Assembly (NCBI RefSeq): GCF_035917415.1 | Contig: NZ_CP109073.1 | Span: forward strand, 1,967,001-2,031,000 | DNA length: 64,000 nucleotides | Direction of reading: 5' to 3' | DNA from: Streptomyces sp. NBC_01803 | GTDB taxonomy: Bacteria; Actinomycetota; Actinomycetes; Streptomycetales; Streptomycetaceae | In this document: one piece after another, positions 18,074 through 26,686 of the stretch | How positions within the stretch are numbered: position 1 is the first letter of the stretch | Layout: each line of letters starts with the position of its first letter | Notes under the pieces: generated by a model | Told to the model about the DNA's origin: nothing | What the model saw: only the letters and a program-made list of their open reading frames with translations | Databases searched by the model: none | Program-made: the position numbers and the translations under genes

Positions 18074-18233
18074 CCTGCCGGGCCGACCCGGTACGGCCGG
18101 TACGTCGGAGGAGGGGAAGAAAGAGTGCGGCGTCCACGACCTCCAACTCCTCGGCGAGGGCGGGGGCTTGTCCGTTGGCATCGACGTCGGCGGACCTCGC
18201 GGACACCTTCGAGTCGCCTCTCGTCGCTCTCAT
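18057..18233 (-). CDS. Possible small protein downstream of the methyltransferase
   Basis: A 58-codon frame whose ATG overlaps the methyltransferase TGA (ATGA) and which reads MRATRGDSKVSARSADVDAN. It has a plausible amphipathic middle (AEELEVVDAALFLPLLRR), and its end overlaps the 3' end of the convergent hydrolase gene. The coupled start and position in the restriction-modification operon are the only support; it could be chance. Confidence 0.3.
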   Translation of the reverse strand: MRATRGDSKVSARSADVDANGQAPALAEELEVVDAALFLPLLRRTGRTGSARQATGGR

Positions 18234-19471
18234 GGCCGGGTTCCGGTGACTTCGTACTCGAACAGGGCCTTGTTGCTGTTCCGTTTGCGGATGATCTCCA
18301 CTTTGACGGCCTGGTAACCGAGCTCCCTGAGCATGGCCGCGTACCACTCCTGAGCGGGCACCTCGTGCTTGTAGAAAGTGCTGTTGCCGACGATATAGGA
18401 GACCGATCCGCCGTGCTTCAGGGTCGGGGTGATGGCCTGGAAGTGGAGCCACATGTCGTGATGGTACTTGTGCACGTAGGTCGACAGAAGCGGGCCGTTC
18501 TTGCCGCCGTCAGTCGCGATGCGCTCGCAGACCGCCCGCATGGCGTCATCCACGGGTGTCACCGTGTGCGGCTGCCAGGAATTGAGCTTCGAGGTCGCCG
18601 TGCCCCATGTGCCGCCGATCGCCCGCCAGTCGAGGTCGCCCGCGTCGCTGGACAAATCGAGATGGCGGAGCCAGTACATATAGGGGCGGAGCTCTCTGAT
18701 GTACGACATGCGGTTCACGTACGGCGGGGAGGTCAGCACGAGGTCGGCTTCCTTCAGGTCCCGCACGCCTTCGCGCGAGTCACCCTCGTACACTCGGGCC
18801 GAGCCCAGCAGGTCATAGCGGGCGGACTCGATGATCGATGACATCTCCGTACCGAAAGCGGCGAAGGTCTGCTCTGCCTCGTCCATTTCGAAAAGGACGG
18901 ACTCGCCGGCCCCCTCCTTGAACGACATGGACTGATGATTGAACGCGGCATTCGAGCACGAGATAAGGGACCGGCAGAGCGAGATCTCCAGCAGGTCCTT
19001 TACTTGCCCCTCGTGCTGGTCGATGGAAGCCCTCAGAGCCTTCAGCGCGTGCAGCGCACCGGGGCTCCACCATTTCTCGATCTTGAAAAGGCTGGGCTGC
19101 CAGAGATCGTTGTCCTCCGGGTGCGCGCGAGCGCTCGCGACGACTTCCTGAGTGGCGTCGGCGGCGGCGAGGAGGGTTTCCGGGGAATAGTGGCTCGTCT
19201 TGACCGTGCCCAACCAGATGAGGAACGGGTTCACGTCCACGGACTGGCCGAAGTGTCCGAGCTCGGCGGCAGCGAGCGGGGTCGTTCCCGTCCCGGAGAA
19301 GGGGTCGGTGATCACGCTGCCCTCGGGCAGGTGCGAGAGGCGATCGCGCACCAGGCGGACGCCGTAGGCCGGGGTGAGCCGCAGCCAGCCGTGTCGTCCC
19401 ACTCCCATGTTGGCCCGGAAGGTCAAGTGCTCGTTGCGGGCAAGGGCGGCCCGGTCCACCGTGGTCGTCAC
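18230..19471 (-). CDS. DNA methyltransferase, probably m4C or m6A, type II system
   Basis: 413 residues. The SAM-binding motif DPFSGTGTTPLAA is at residues 56-67 and the catalytic TSPPYVNRMSY at 247-257. TSPPY is typical of N4-cytosine enzymes but also occurs in some adenine enzymes. Motif I precedes motif IV, with about 180 residues between them that may hold target recognition. Its ATG overlaps the stop of the upstream gene (19468-20289) by 4 bases. No second methyltransferase is present. Recognition site unknown. Confidence 0.88.
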   Translation of the reverse strand: MTTTVDRAALARNEHLTFRANMGVGRHGWLRLTPAYGVRLVRDRLSHLPEGSVITDPFSGTGTTPLAAAELGHFGQSVDVNPFLIWLGTVKTSHYSPETLLAAADATQEVVASARAHPEDNDLWQPSLFKIEKWWSPGALHALKALRASIDQHEGQVKDLLEISLCRSLISCSNAAFNHQSMSFKEGAGESVLFEMDEAEQTFAAFGTEMSSIIESARYDLLGSARVYEGDSREGVRDLKEADLVLTSPPYVNRMSYIRELRPYMYWLRHLDLSSDAGDLDWRAIGGTWGTATSKLNSWQPHTVTPVDDAMRAVCERIATDGGKNGPLLSTYVHKYHHDMWLHFQAITPTLKHGGSVSYIVGNSTFYKHEVPAQEWYAAMLRELGYQAVKVEIIRKRNSNKALFEYEVTGTRP

Positions 19472-20289
19472 TCGGCCTCCAGGAGAGCAGCGAGGATGTC
19501 CTCCATGCCGGCACGGAGGGGGGCTGTATTACGCTCGAAAAACGCATGGAGATCGTACCCCACCACCTGGTGCACGAAGTCAAAAGTGCTGTGCAGAGGG
19601 TCATGGGAGCCTATGGTCCCCATAAGCACCGACCAGTTGCCCGTGCGATATCGCGCGCGGACGACCTGGTTGATCTGTGTGCTCATGATGGTGAGCACCG
19701 GAAGGTATCCATGTCCCAGCGCCTGCGCGGCGTTGGCCAGGTCCGCGTTCTGGCGTTTGGAATCCGCGGATTTGTAGCCCTGTCGTACCTCGAATACCGC
19801 GCCCTTCAGCGGAGCCGAGATATCCAGTGCCGCTCGCTGACGGTCGATCCAGTCGCTCATGCGCGCGGCGGCGTCGGAGTCCCGCACGTCCTCCACATCG
19901 ACCCGGCCGTCGAGCGAAAGCGAGCGCACCTTCGCCGGCTTGGAGGCGTCATGGGAATCAGCCCGGGGAAGAACCTCATAGGACCATGCGACCTGCTCCT
20001 CGGAAAGCGAGAACTGATCGCGCAGGACCCGACGGAACAGCCGCTCGCAGCCCATGCCCAACTGCCGGTAGACGGAGGTCATACCTCCCGCCGCCCGGTG
20101 CGCGGCGAACATCAGGGGGGAGTCGAATCCCACCCAGTGGTAAAGCGGATCGGCACCGTACAGGCTCGTGAATCCGGCGAGGTCGACTTCCTTGTCGCCG
20201 CCCATCTTGGGAAGATAGTCAGCGCACTTCCGCAGCGGAGCGAGGATCGTCTCGCGGTAAAGATCGTCCTGGTGCCAGAAATCGCTCAA
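19468..20289 (-). CDS. Putative type II restriction endonuclease partner
   Basis: 273 residues of no family I recognise. A hydrophobic strand with polar residues, GAVFEVRQGYKSADSKRQ (from residue 163), fits the E/Q-x-x-K end of a PD-(D/E)xK nuclease core, with possible upstream acids in DVEDVRDSDAAARM. It directly precedes the methyltransferase with an ATGA overlap, the common order in type II restriction-modification pairs. The start is TTG at 20289 with GGAGAGC seven bases before. Endonuclease function is inferred from context and this weak motif. Confidence 0.55.
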   Translation of the reverse strand: MSDFWHQDDLYRETILAPLRKCADYLPKMGGDKEVDLAGFTSLYGADPLYHWVGFDSPLMFAAHRAAGGMTSVYRQLGMGCERLFRRVLRDQFSLSEEQVAWSYEVLPRADSHDASKPAKVRSLSLDGRVDVEDVRDSDAAARMSDWIDRQRAALDISAPLKGAVFEVRQGYKSADSKRQNADLANAAQALGHGYLPVLTIMSTQINQVVRARYRTGNWSVLMGTIGSHDPLHSTFDFVHQVVGYDLHAFFERNTAPLRAGMEDILAALLEAE

Positions 20290-20410
20290 TTCTGCTCTCC
20301 TGCAAGCTTTCCATATCGCGAACGGGCCCAGATCTCGCCCATCACCTGGGTGGCGTCAAGCGTATATGTTCAGCCGGCGGGAGGGACGGGGCGGCCGGGA
20401 CGGCCCTCGG

Positions 20411-21568
20411 TCAGCCGTGGTGGGCCGGGACGGGAACGCGGGGTTGAGGGGTGTCCTCTCCCGCGGTGCGCGTGCGGCGGGGGCGGAGGAGGGGGAGGAG
20501 CGCGTTCGTCGTCGCGTGGAGGGCGTTGACCGTGAAGATCGCGGGGGCGATGACGCCGACGGCTTCGGGGACCATCGGCTGGAGCACCAGGGCCAGGATG
20601 ATCGCGGTGATGCCGTTCTGCTGGCTCAGCGACAGGGCGATCCGGTCGTGCGTGCCCATGCCTCTGGTGACCAGAGTGGCGACGACGATCTGGGCGGCGA
20701 ACGTGGCGGCGCCCAGCACCAGGCCGACGGCGAGGTGGGCGCCCTGGGAGAGCAGCATGCCCAGCAGGAGCGTCGCCGTCAGCATCGCGCCGGTCGTCGC
20801 GCGGGGGATCCAGCGGGCCAGGTAGGGGCGGAAGAAGAGGGCGGCCAGGGCCAGGCCGAACATCAGGAACTGCCAGGCCGCCACGGCGATCAGCGCCAAC
20901 AGCGCGCCGACGCGCAGCCGGTTCGCCGTCGTGCCCGCGTGCGCGGCGTCATCGGCGGGGATCGGTGACGAGGCGCTCCGCAGGGCCCGCCAGATCAGGG
21001 CGGCGGCCAGCAGCAGCGCGGCGTTGAGCAGCAGCGTCTCCCCGTAGGCCGCCGTGCCCGCGCCCACGCTCGCGCCGTCGTCCAGGAGCAGCGCGGTGGC
21101 GTACGCGACCAGGATGGTGGTCACCGGATCGTCGAAGGAGGCCCAGGCGGCGAGGAGGGCCTTGGCGCGCTCGGACATGTCCCGCCGGTCCAGGACCGCC
21201 GACACCGACAGGGGGTCGATCTGTGCCATGGCGACCGCCAGCACGAGATATTCGTGCTCGCCCCGGAAGGCCAGCGCGAGGACGGCGCCGACCAGCACCG
21301 CCTTGAGGAGGACGCCGAAGCTGATCGCGACGACGATCCGGCCCAGGTCCGCGCGGGCCTGGGGGCGGGAGATGCCGTTGACGCTGCCGTACAGGCCGAT
21401 CGCGAGGAGCAGCCCGGTCAGATACGTGTAGGCGCTCTCCCCCACCAGATCGTCCATGGGGAGGCCGCTCCCCAGCGCGACGCCCACCAGCACGACACCG
21501 GCGGGCAGCAGCAGCGGGCGCAGGATGGCGTCACCCAGGGCGCGCGCTCTCCGTCTCGACGGACGCAT
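20411..21568 (-). CDS. Cation/proton antiporter (CPA-type) membrane protein
   Basis: About 385 residues with 11-12 hydrophobic spans. AQIDPLSVSAVL and ASFDDPVTTILVAY resemble the paired acidic transport motifs (TDP/DD) of Na+/H+ antiporters. The ATG at 21568 is chosen because GGAAGGA lies 8 bases upstream; an in-frame ATG at 21625 has no such site. It would exchange Na+ or K+ for protons across the membrane. It does not look linked to its neighbours. Confidence 0.75.
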   Translation of the reverse strand: MRPSRRRARALGDAILRPLLLPAGVVLVGVALGSGLPMDDLVGESAYTYLTGLLLAIGLYGSVNGISRPQARADLGRIVVAISFGVLLKAVLVGAVLALAFRGEHEYLVLAVAMAQIDPLSVSAVLDRRDMSERAKALLAAWASFDDPVTTILVAYATALLLDDGASVGAGTAAYGETLLLNAALLLAAALIWRALRSASSPIPADDAAHAGTTANRLRVGALLALIAVAAWQFLMFGLALAALFFRPYLARWIPRATTGAMLTATLLLGMLLSQGAHLAVGLVLGAATFAAQIVVATLVTRGMGTHDRIALSLSQQNGITAIILALVLQPMVPEAVGVIAPAIFTVNALHATTNALLPLLRPRRTRTAGEDTPQPRVPVPAHHG

Positions 21569-21673
21569 CGTCACCGTCCTTCCGGCGAGTGGCGGTCCCG
21601 GCCGCCCTCTCGTACGGGAAGACATACCCGCGGGCGGGCCGGGGAAGCGCGCGGTCAGTCGGGAAGCGCGCCG

Positions 21674-22708
21674 TCAGTCGGCCGCGAGGTCGCGGCCGAG
21701 TCCGGTCAGGACGCGGTCGGCGTCGGCCACCCGCTCCTGATCGAGCGTCACCCCGATGAGATACCGCTTCCCGGGCAGCGCGTGGTACGAGATGGCGCCC
21801 TGCTCGACGTCGAGCACCAGGCGCAGGAGATGCCCGCCGGCCACGGCCCGCAGGGTGGAGTCCAGCCGCCGCACGACGCTGGGCAGGAGTTGGCCGATGT
21901 TCAGGTACTGCGCCCGCCTGCGCTCGCGACCGCTCGTGGGCATGGCGAAGAACGGCGCCAACCGGTCGTCGTCGAGCATGTCGTCGGTCGCCGCCAGCTG
22001 GTTGTCGCGGTAGTACGCCACGTAGTGCAGCCGGCCCACGCCGAGGGAGCCGCGGAGCAGCGTGACCGTGCCGGAGTGGTCCGCCGGGTCGCCGTCCGCC
22101 GGGACCCCGGCGGGCGGTCGGGGGGCGGAGGTCGGAACGGCCGTCCCGTAGGCGGGTGTCGGGGGGCGGGACGCCGACGGTCCGGCGGTGAGGAACGCGC
22201 CGTAGTTGAGGCGTCCCAGACGTACGAGGCCGCGTATCTCGTTGACGGCGTCGGCCAGTTGTCGGTCGACGGCGTCGATGCGATCCGGCCGGGTGGTCGA
22301 TCCGTACAAGTACGCGCCGGTGTCGATCAGATAGAAGAAGAGCGCACCGGTGGGCGCGCGCAGCACGGTGCGGATGAGCGGCCCGCTGCGCAGTGCCGCG
22401 AGCTCGGGCTCCAGGCCGGTGAGCAGGTGGTAGAGCTGGCGGCCGGTCCGCTCGTGGACCGCTGCGGCGTCGTGCCCGCCGGACGGCAGCGTCTGGATGC
22501 CCGCGACGTCCGGGTCGACCGCGATCGAGACCATCGGGAGCTGGCCGTCGAAGAGCACGACGTGCCCCAGGCCCCCGGCGTCCCCGTCCTCGGGCCGGAG
22601 GAGCGCGTCGAGGCGTGTGGCCAGCTCGACAAGCTCCGGCGTCTCCTTCTCCGGGTAACTGATGTGCCCTCCCGGTGTTCTGTCGGCCCCTTGCTCCGGC
22701 GCTGACAT
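21674..22708 (-). CDS. Unknown protein of the Fxs operon, possibly two roadblock-like domains
   Basis: 344 residues, start ATG with GGGGAGA upstream, 56 bases after the FxsT stop, so it is the fourth gene of the operon. It has two similar-looking halves, each with a GHVVLFDG or GTVTLLRG strand, a central helix and a final strand pair. The second ends VLDVEQGAISYHALPGKRYLIGVTLD, which has the look of a roadblock/LC7 (MglB-like) fold. A Pro-rich linker separates the halves. Roadblock proteins regulate small GTPases or act as scaffolds; that role is speculation here. No catalytic motif or membrane span is visible. Confidence 0.6.
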   Translation of the reverse strand: MSAPEQGADRTPGGHISYPEKETPELVELATRLDALLRPEDGDAGGLGHVVLFDGQLPMVSIAVDPDVAGIQTLPSGGHDAAAVHERTGRQLYHLLTGLEPELAALRSGPLIRTVLRAPTGALFFYLIDTGAYLYGSTTRPDRIDAVDRQLADAVNEIRGLVRLGRLNYGAFLTAGPSASRPPTPAYGTAVPTSAPRPPAGVPADGDPADHSGTVTLLRGSLGVGRLHYVAYYRDNQLAATDDMLDDDRLAPFFAMPTSGRERRRAQYLNIGQLLPSVVRRLDSTLRAVAGGHLLRLVLDVEQGAISYHALPGKRYLIGVTLDQERVADADRVLTGLGRDLAAD

Positions 22709-22764
22709 CGTCTCCCCTGCCTGTCCCGTCTGTCGTCCCGATTCCGGCCCCGGCCGGTCCCCCG

Positions 22765-25700
22765 TCAGATGTCCGTGACCTCCAGTTCGGCGCCGATCCG
22801 GCGGTAGGGCCGGGCGGCGAGGGCGCGCGCCAGCGGATGGCCCGCGCCGAGCAGGTCGGCGCAGCGGCGCGCCGGCTCGGTGCCGGGGTCGACGTCCCCC
22901 GGCTCGCGCGGGCGGCTGTGCGCGAGGTTCGCGGCGGCCGTCAGCGTGATCGGGTGGTCGGGCCCCCAACGCGGCACGCACTGCTCGTGGATCTTGTCGT
23001 CCTCGACCAGCACGACCTGCGACTCCCCGCCGGCGACCAGGCAGTTGACGTAATTCATGCGGGCGACGAGCGTGAACCGGTGGTCGGGCCCCACGCTCAG
23101 GGACAACTGGCTGGCGGCGACCCGACCCACCGACGTGGCCTCGTCCGTCGCCCCGCTCTCCAGCGCGTAGAGGGCGAGGTTGACGCGGCACATGTCCGTG
23201 AAGGGGTGCCGGTCGTCGAAGACCCGGACGTACCGCTCCAGGACGTCCCGGGTGTAGTCGGCGGCCTCGGCGTGCCGGCCTTTGGAGTGCAGGCCGGCGG
23301 CGACGGCGAGGACGCACGCCATCGTGTCGGGGTGGTCGTCGCCCCACTGCCTGCGGTAGGAGATGAGCGCTTCCTGGTAGAGCTGGGTGGCGGCGTTGAG
23401 GTCGCCGAGGCGCAGGTAGGTCATGCCGAGGCTCCGCACCGCCCGCAGGGTGAGGGGCGAGTCGCTGCCGTCGATGCGGTTGAGCCGGTTCCTGGCCTCG
23501 TCGAGGGTGGCGAGGGAGTCCTCGAACAGCCCGGCCTCGCGCTGGTAGGTGCCGATGTTGGTGTGCGACTTCCAGGTCAGCCGGTGGGCTTCGGTCAGCA
23601 CCCGCCTGCGGCCCTCGAACGTCACCTGGTCCTGGCGGAGGGCCTCCTCCACCGCTCCGCTGAGGAACCACGAAAGCGCCAGGTTGGCCGAGGCGTTGAG
23701 GGTGTCGGGGTGGTCGTCGTCGAACTGCTCGCGGAACCCGGCAAGCGTCTCCTGGTCCTCGGCCAGCCCGTCGGCGAACGCGCCCACCGCGCGCAGCCCG
23801 GCGGCGTAACCCCGGGCCGTCATCAGCGTGTACGGGTCGCGGCGGCCGAGGAGCCGGCGCTGAGTGCGCAGCGTCGCCGCGTCCAGCGCGTGCGCCTTGT
23901 CGTACTCGCCCAGCGACCGGTGGGCGTTGGCGACCTGGGTGGCCAGGCGCAGCGTGGAGCCGTCCCCGTCGAAACGGTCGCGCCACGCCGCCAGCAAGCT
24001 GAGACCGAGATCGCGGGCCGAGGTCCACTGGTCGCAACGCCACCGGTACCGCACCTGGTTGACGACCCAGCGGCGGACGCCGGGGTCGTCGCTGTCGAGC
24101 GCGCCGGAGACCAGTAGATGCTTGTCCAGCTCGGCGTAGACCGGTTCGTAGCGCAGCGCGTCGCAGTTGGCGTCGCCCGGGTCCATGGCGGCCAGGATGT
24201 CCAGCACTTCGCGCCGGGTCCGGTCGCGGGTCTCCTCATCCATCCGGCTGCGCCGCAGGTCCTGGATCAGCCGGTGGACCTTGATCCGCTCCTCCGCCTG
24301 GTCCACCTCGGCCAGCGCGCGGTTGGCGAGCGTGGTGAGGAGGTTGTGCAGCCGCATGCCGTCCTGGAGCCGGCTGTCGATCTCGGCGAGGCGGCGGAGC
24401 ATGGCCGGTGACTTGATGATCCGCAGTGACACGCCCTCCGGCGAGAGGAACGCGCACAGGTCGAGCAGCTTTCCGGCGGCCGGCGCCTCCTGCTCCAGGC
24501 TCTGAAAGGCGAGGTGGAACGGGGCCGCGAACTCGGAGTCGAGACCGTCGCCCGACCGTTCGGCCAGCAGGGTCACGTCGTCGTTCTGGATGCGTTCCAC
24601 GTAGTCGCCGATCGGCAGCAGACCGTTCCGCAGGAAGGCCGCCGCGGTGTCCTCCGCCGAGGGGTGGTGTCCGAGCACCTCGGCCAGCCGGGCGAGGTCG
24701 TCGTCGGCGGCCCTGGGCAGCCGGTGGCGGAGCAGGGCGGCGCTCTCCCTGGCGGAGAAGACGTCCAGCCGCCGGCTGTCGGCGTGCCGCTCCCAGGTGT
24801 TGCTGCGGGAGGTGACCAGGACGTGGCCGGGGCCGCCGCTGGGGATGTACGGCTCCAGCATCTCGTGCTCGCCCGCGTCCACGAATATCAGCAGCCACCG
24901 GTCGTAGGGGCGGCCCCGGCGCAGGTCGTCGCGCAGGGACTCCCAGTCGTCGCCGGTCCTGGTGCCCGACGCCCGGTTCACCGCGCGGGCCAGCTCGGTC
25001 AGGGACGCCTGGATCCGCTGTGGGTCGCCGGCCGGGATCCACCACACGACGTCGTACTCGGAGCCGAAGCGGTGCGCGTACTCGCGGGCCACCTCTCGCT
25101 TGCCGACGCCCACCATGCCGTGCAGAGCCTGGGCGTTGCGGGCCCCGTCGCCGCGATCGAAGCCCGTGCGCAGGGCGGCGAGGATGTCGGCGCGGCCGGT
25201 GAAGGCGTTGTTCCGGGAGGGAACGTTCCAGACATCGGGACGCCGGCTCGGGTAGCGGGGTCCGGAGCCGGGCGGGCCGGTCATGGCCCGGCCGTCGCTC
25301 TCCGACAGTCCGAGGCGGCCGAGGAACGCCCGCCTGGCCTCCGGCTCGGGCAGGCCGACGAGGTTGAGGGCGTCGGTCGCCTCGAACCACGGCAGCAACT
25401 GCGTGCCGCTGACCCGGACTCCGATGACCGTGGGGTTCCGGTCGGCGGTGACGGGGGCGCCCTGGAAGAGCCGGGTGACCGTCATGTCGTCGGGCGATCC
25501 GTGCAGGGCGGAGGAGAGCACGACCACCACCGAGTCGGTCTCCGGCAGGTCGCCGGCGTCGCCGTCGGCCGCGCTCCTGGCGATGACGCGGATGCCGCCG
25601 CGCCCCATCACATGGCCGATCCAGTCCGCCCAGTTCTGGTCCTCGGGCGCGTGCAGGATCACCGACGTCTCCGGCTTGCGCTGCCAGACGGCCGGGTGGG

Positions 25701-26679
25701 TCAGCTCGTGCCAGCGGCGCCGCACGCTCTCCGGCGCCCAGTCGAAGCCGGTGACCTCGCCGTCGGTGAGCCGCTCGGCCAGCTTGACGTACTGGGCGAG
25801 CAGGCCGAGCGAGTCGGACGGCTCCTCCCAGAACACCGCCAGCTCCTCGCCGAGCGCGTAGAACGGCTTGTAGGGGATCTGCACTTCCCACAGATAGCGG
25901 TCGAGCGCCGCCTCGTCGTCGAAGCCGAGGACCGGGCCGAACGTCTGCCGGGTCTCGGCCTTGCGCAGGGCGAGGCGCTGCAACTCGGAGGTCTCGACGT
26001 GCATCGGGACCACGTGGATGCCGATCTCCCGTCCGGCCTGGGCGCGGACGCTGCGCGCGACGCGCGCGCCGCCGCTGATCGACTGGCTGTTGAGGGCCAG
26101 ACCGATCACCACGGTGTCCGGCAGCATCTGGGTGCAGATGGCGGCGCCGTCCGACAGGCCGGCCCGGCTGTCGATGAGGACGTAGTCGTAGATGCTCTCG
26201 CGCATCCGCCCGCGCAGCGCCTCGATGTAGGCGGCGCCCTCCTCGCTGCGGTGGAAGTCGTTCCAGTTGAGCTTGGCGAGGCGGTTGGGGTAGGAGGCGT
26301 TCTGCTGGCCGGGCGAGAGGTAGTCGAGGCGGCCCTCGCCGGGGAACGTGACTTCGAGCCCGACGACGTGCCGCGTCATGTTCGCGTGCTCGGCGTGCAG
26401 CCTGCTGAGGTCCTCCTGATCGGCGCCGACGGTCCGCGCCGCGTCCACGAAGCCCTGGAACATGTCGAGCACGCCGGACGTCTCGGTGAGCTGCTGGTCG
26501 ATGAGGTAGGGCTGGAAGTACCGGTGCAGGCCCGGTGCTTCGAGGTCCCAGTCGACGGCGAGCACGGCCTTGCCCGCGCCCGCCAGGACCCAGGCGATGT
26601 TCGCGACGGCCATGGTGCGGCCCGCGCCGCCCTTGAAGGAGTAGAAGGAGATTATTCTGGCCGGCCCCGTTCGGCTCAT
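22765..26679 (-). CDS. fxsT: FxSxx-COOH system tetratricopeptide protein (ParA-like / NB-ARC / TPR)
   Basis: 1304 residues. N-terminal ParA/MinD-like ATPase: ISFYSFKGGAGRTMAVANIA (Walker-type KGGAGRT, residues 16-22) and a later DYVLIDSRAGLSDGAAI. A short TIR-like region follows (ILHAPEDQNWADWIGHVM...VVVLSSALHGSPDD). Then comes an NB-ARC-type STAND domain starting at NNAFTGRADILAAL, whose P-loop reads GMVGVGKR (521-528): Arg replaces the Thr/Ser that should coordinate Mg. The C-terminal half has many TPRs (HPDTLNASANLALSWF, HRLTWKSHTNIGTYQRE, HPDTMACVLAVAAGL). The architecture matches proteins found beside FxsB and FxsC. ATG 26679 is preferred, with GGGGGAG upstream. Confidence 0.88.
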   Translation of the reverse strand: MSRTGPARIISFYSFKGGAGRTMAVANIAWVLAGAGKAVLAVDWDLEAPGLHRYFQPYLIDQQLTETSGVLDMFQGFVDAARTVGADQEDLSRLHAEHANMTRHVVGLEVTFPGEGRLDYLSPGQQNASYPNRLAKLNWNDFHRSEEGAAYIEALRGRMRESIYDYVLIDSRAGLSDGAAICTQMLPDTVVIGLALNSQSISGGARVARSVRAQAGREIGIHVVPMHVETSELQRLALRKAETRQTFGPVLGFDDEAALDRYLWEVQIPYKPFYALGEELAVFWEEPSDSLGLLAQYVKLAERLTDGEVTGFDWAPESVRRRWHELTHPAVWQRKPETSVILHAPEDQNWADWIGHVMGRGGIRVIARSAADGDAGDLPETDSVVVVLSSALHGSPDDMTVTRLFQGAPVTADRNPTVIGVRVSGTQLLPWFEATDALNLVGLPEPEARRAFLGRLGLSESDGRAMTGPPGSGPRYPSRRPDVWNVPSRNNAFTGRADILAALRTGFDRGDGARNAQALHGMVGVGKREVAREYAHRFGSEYDVVWWIPAGDPQRIQASLTELARAVNRASGTRTGDDWESLRDDLRRGRPYDRWLLIFVDAGEHEMLEPYIPSGGPGHVLVTSRSNTWERHADSRRLDVFSARESAALLRHRLPRAADDDLARLAEVLGHHPSAEDTAAAFLRNGLLPIGDYVERIQNDDVTLLAERSGDGLDSEFAAPFHLAFQSLEQEAPAAGKLLDLCAFLSPEGVSLRIIKSPAMLRRLAEIDSRLQDGMRLHNLLTTLANRALAEVDQAEERIKVHRLIQDLRRSRMDEETRDRTRREVLDILAAMDPGDANCDALRYEPVYAELDKHLLVSGALDSDDPGVRRWVVNQVRYRWRCDQWTSARDLGLSLLAAWRDRFDGDGSTLRLATQVANAHRSLGEYDKAHALDAATLRTQRRLLGRRDPYTLMTARGYAAGLRAVGAFADGLAEDQETLAGFREQFDDDHPDTLNASANLALSWFLSGAVEEALRQDQVTFEGRRRVLTEAHRLTWKSHTNIGTYQREAGLFEDSLATLDEARNRLNRIDGSDSPLTLRAVRSLGMTYLRLGDLNAATQLYQEALISYRRQWGDDHPDTMACVLAVAAGLHSKGRHAEAADYTRDVLERYVRVFDDRHPFTDMCRVNLALYALESGATDEATSVGRVAASQLSLSVGPDHRFTLVARMNYVNCLVAGGESQVVLVEDDKIHEQCVPRWGPDHPITLTAAANLAHSRPREPGDVDPGTEPARRCADLLGAGHPLARALAARPYRRIGAELEVTDI

Positions 26680-26686
26680 CCCTCGG

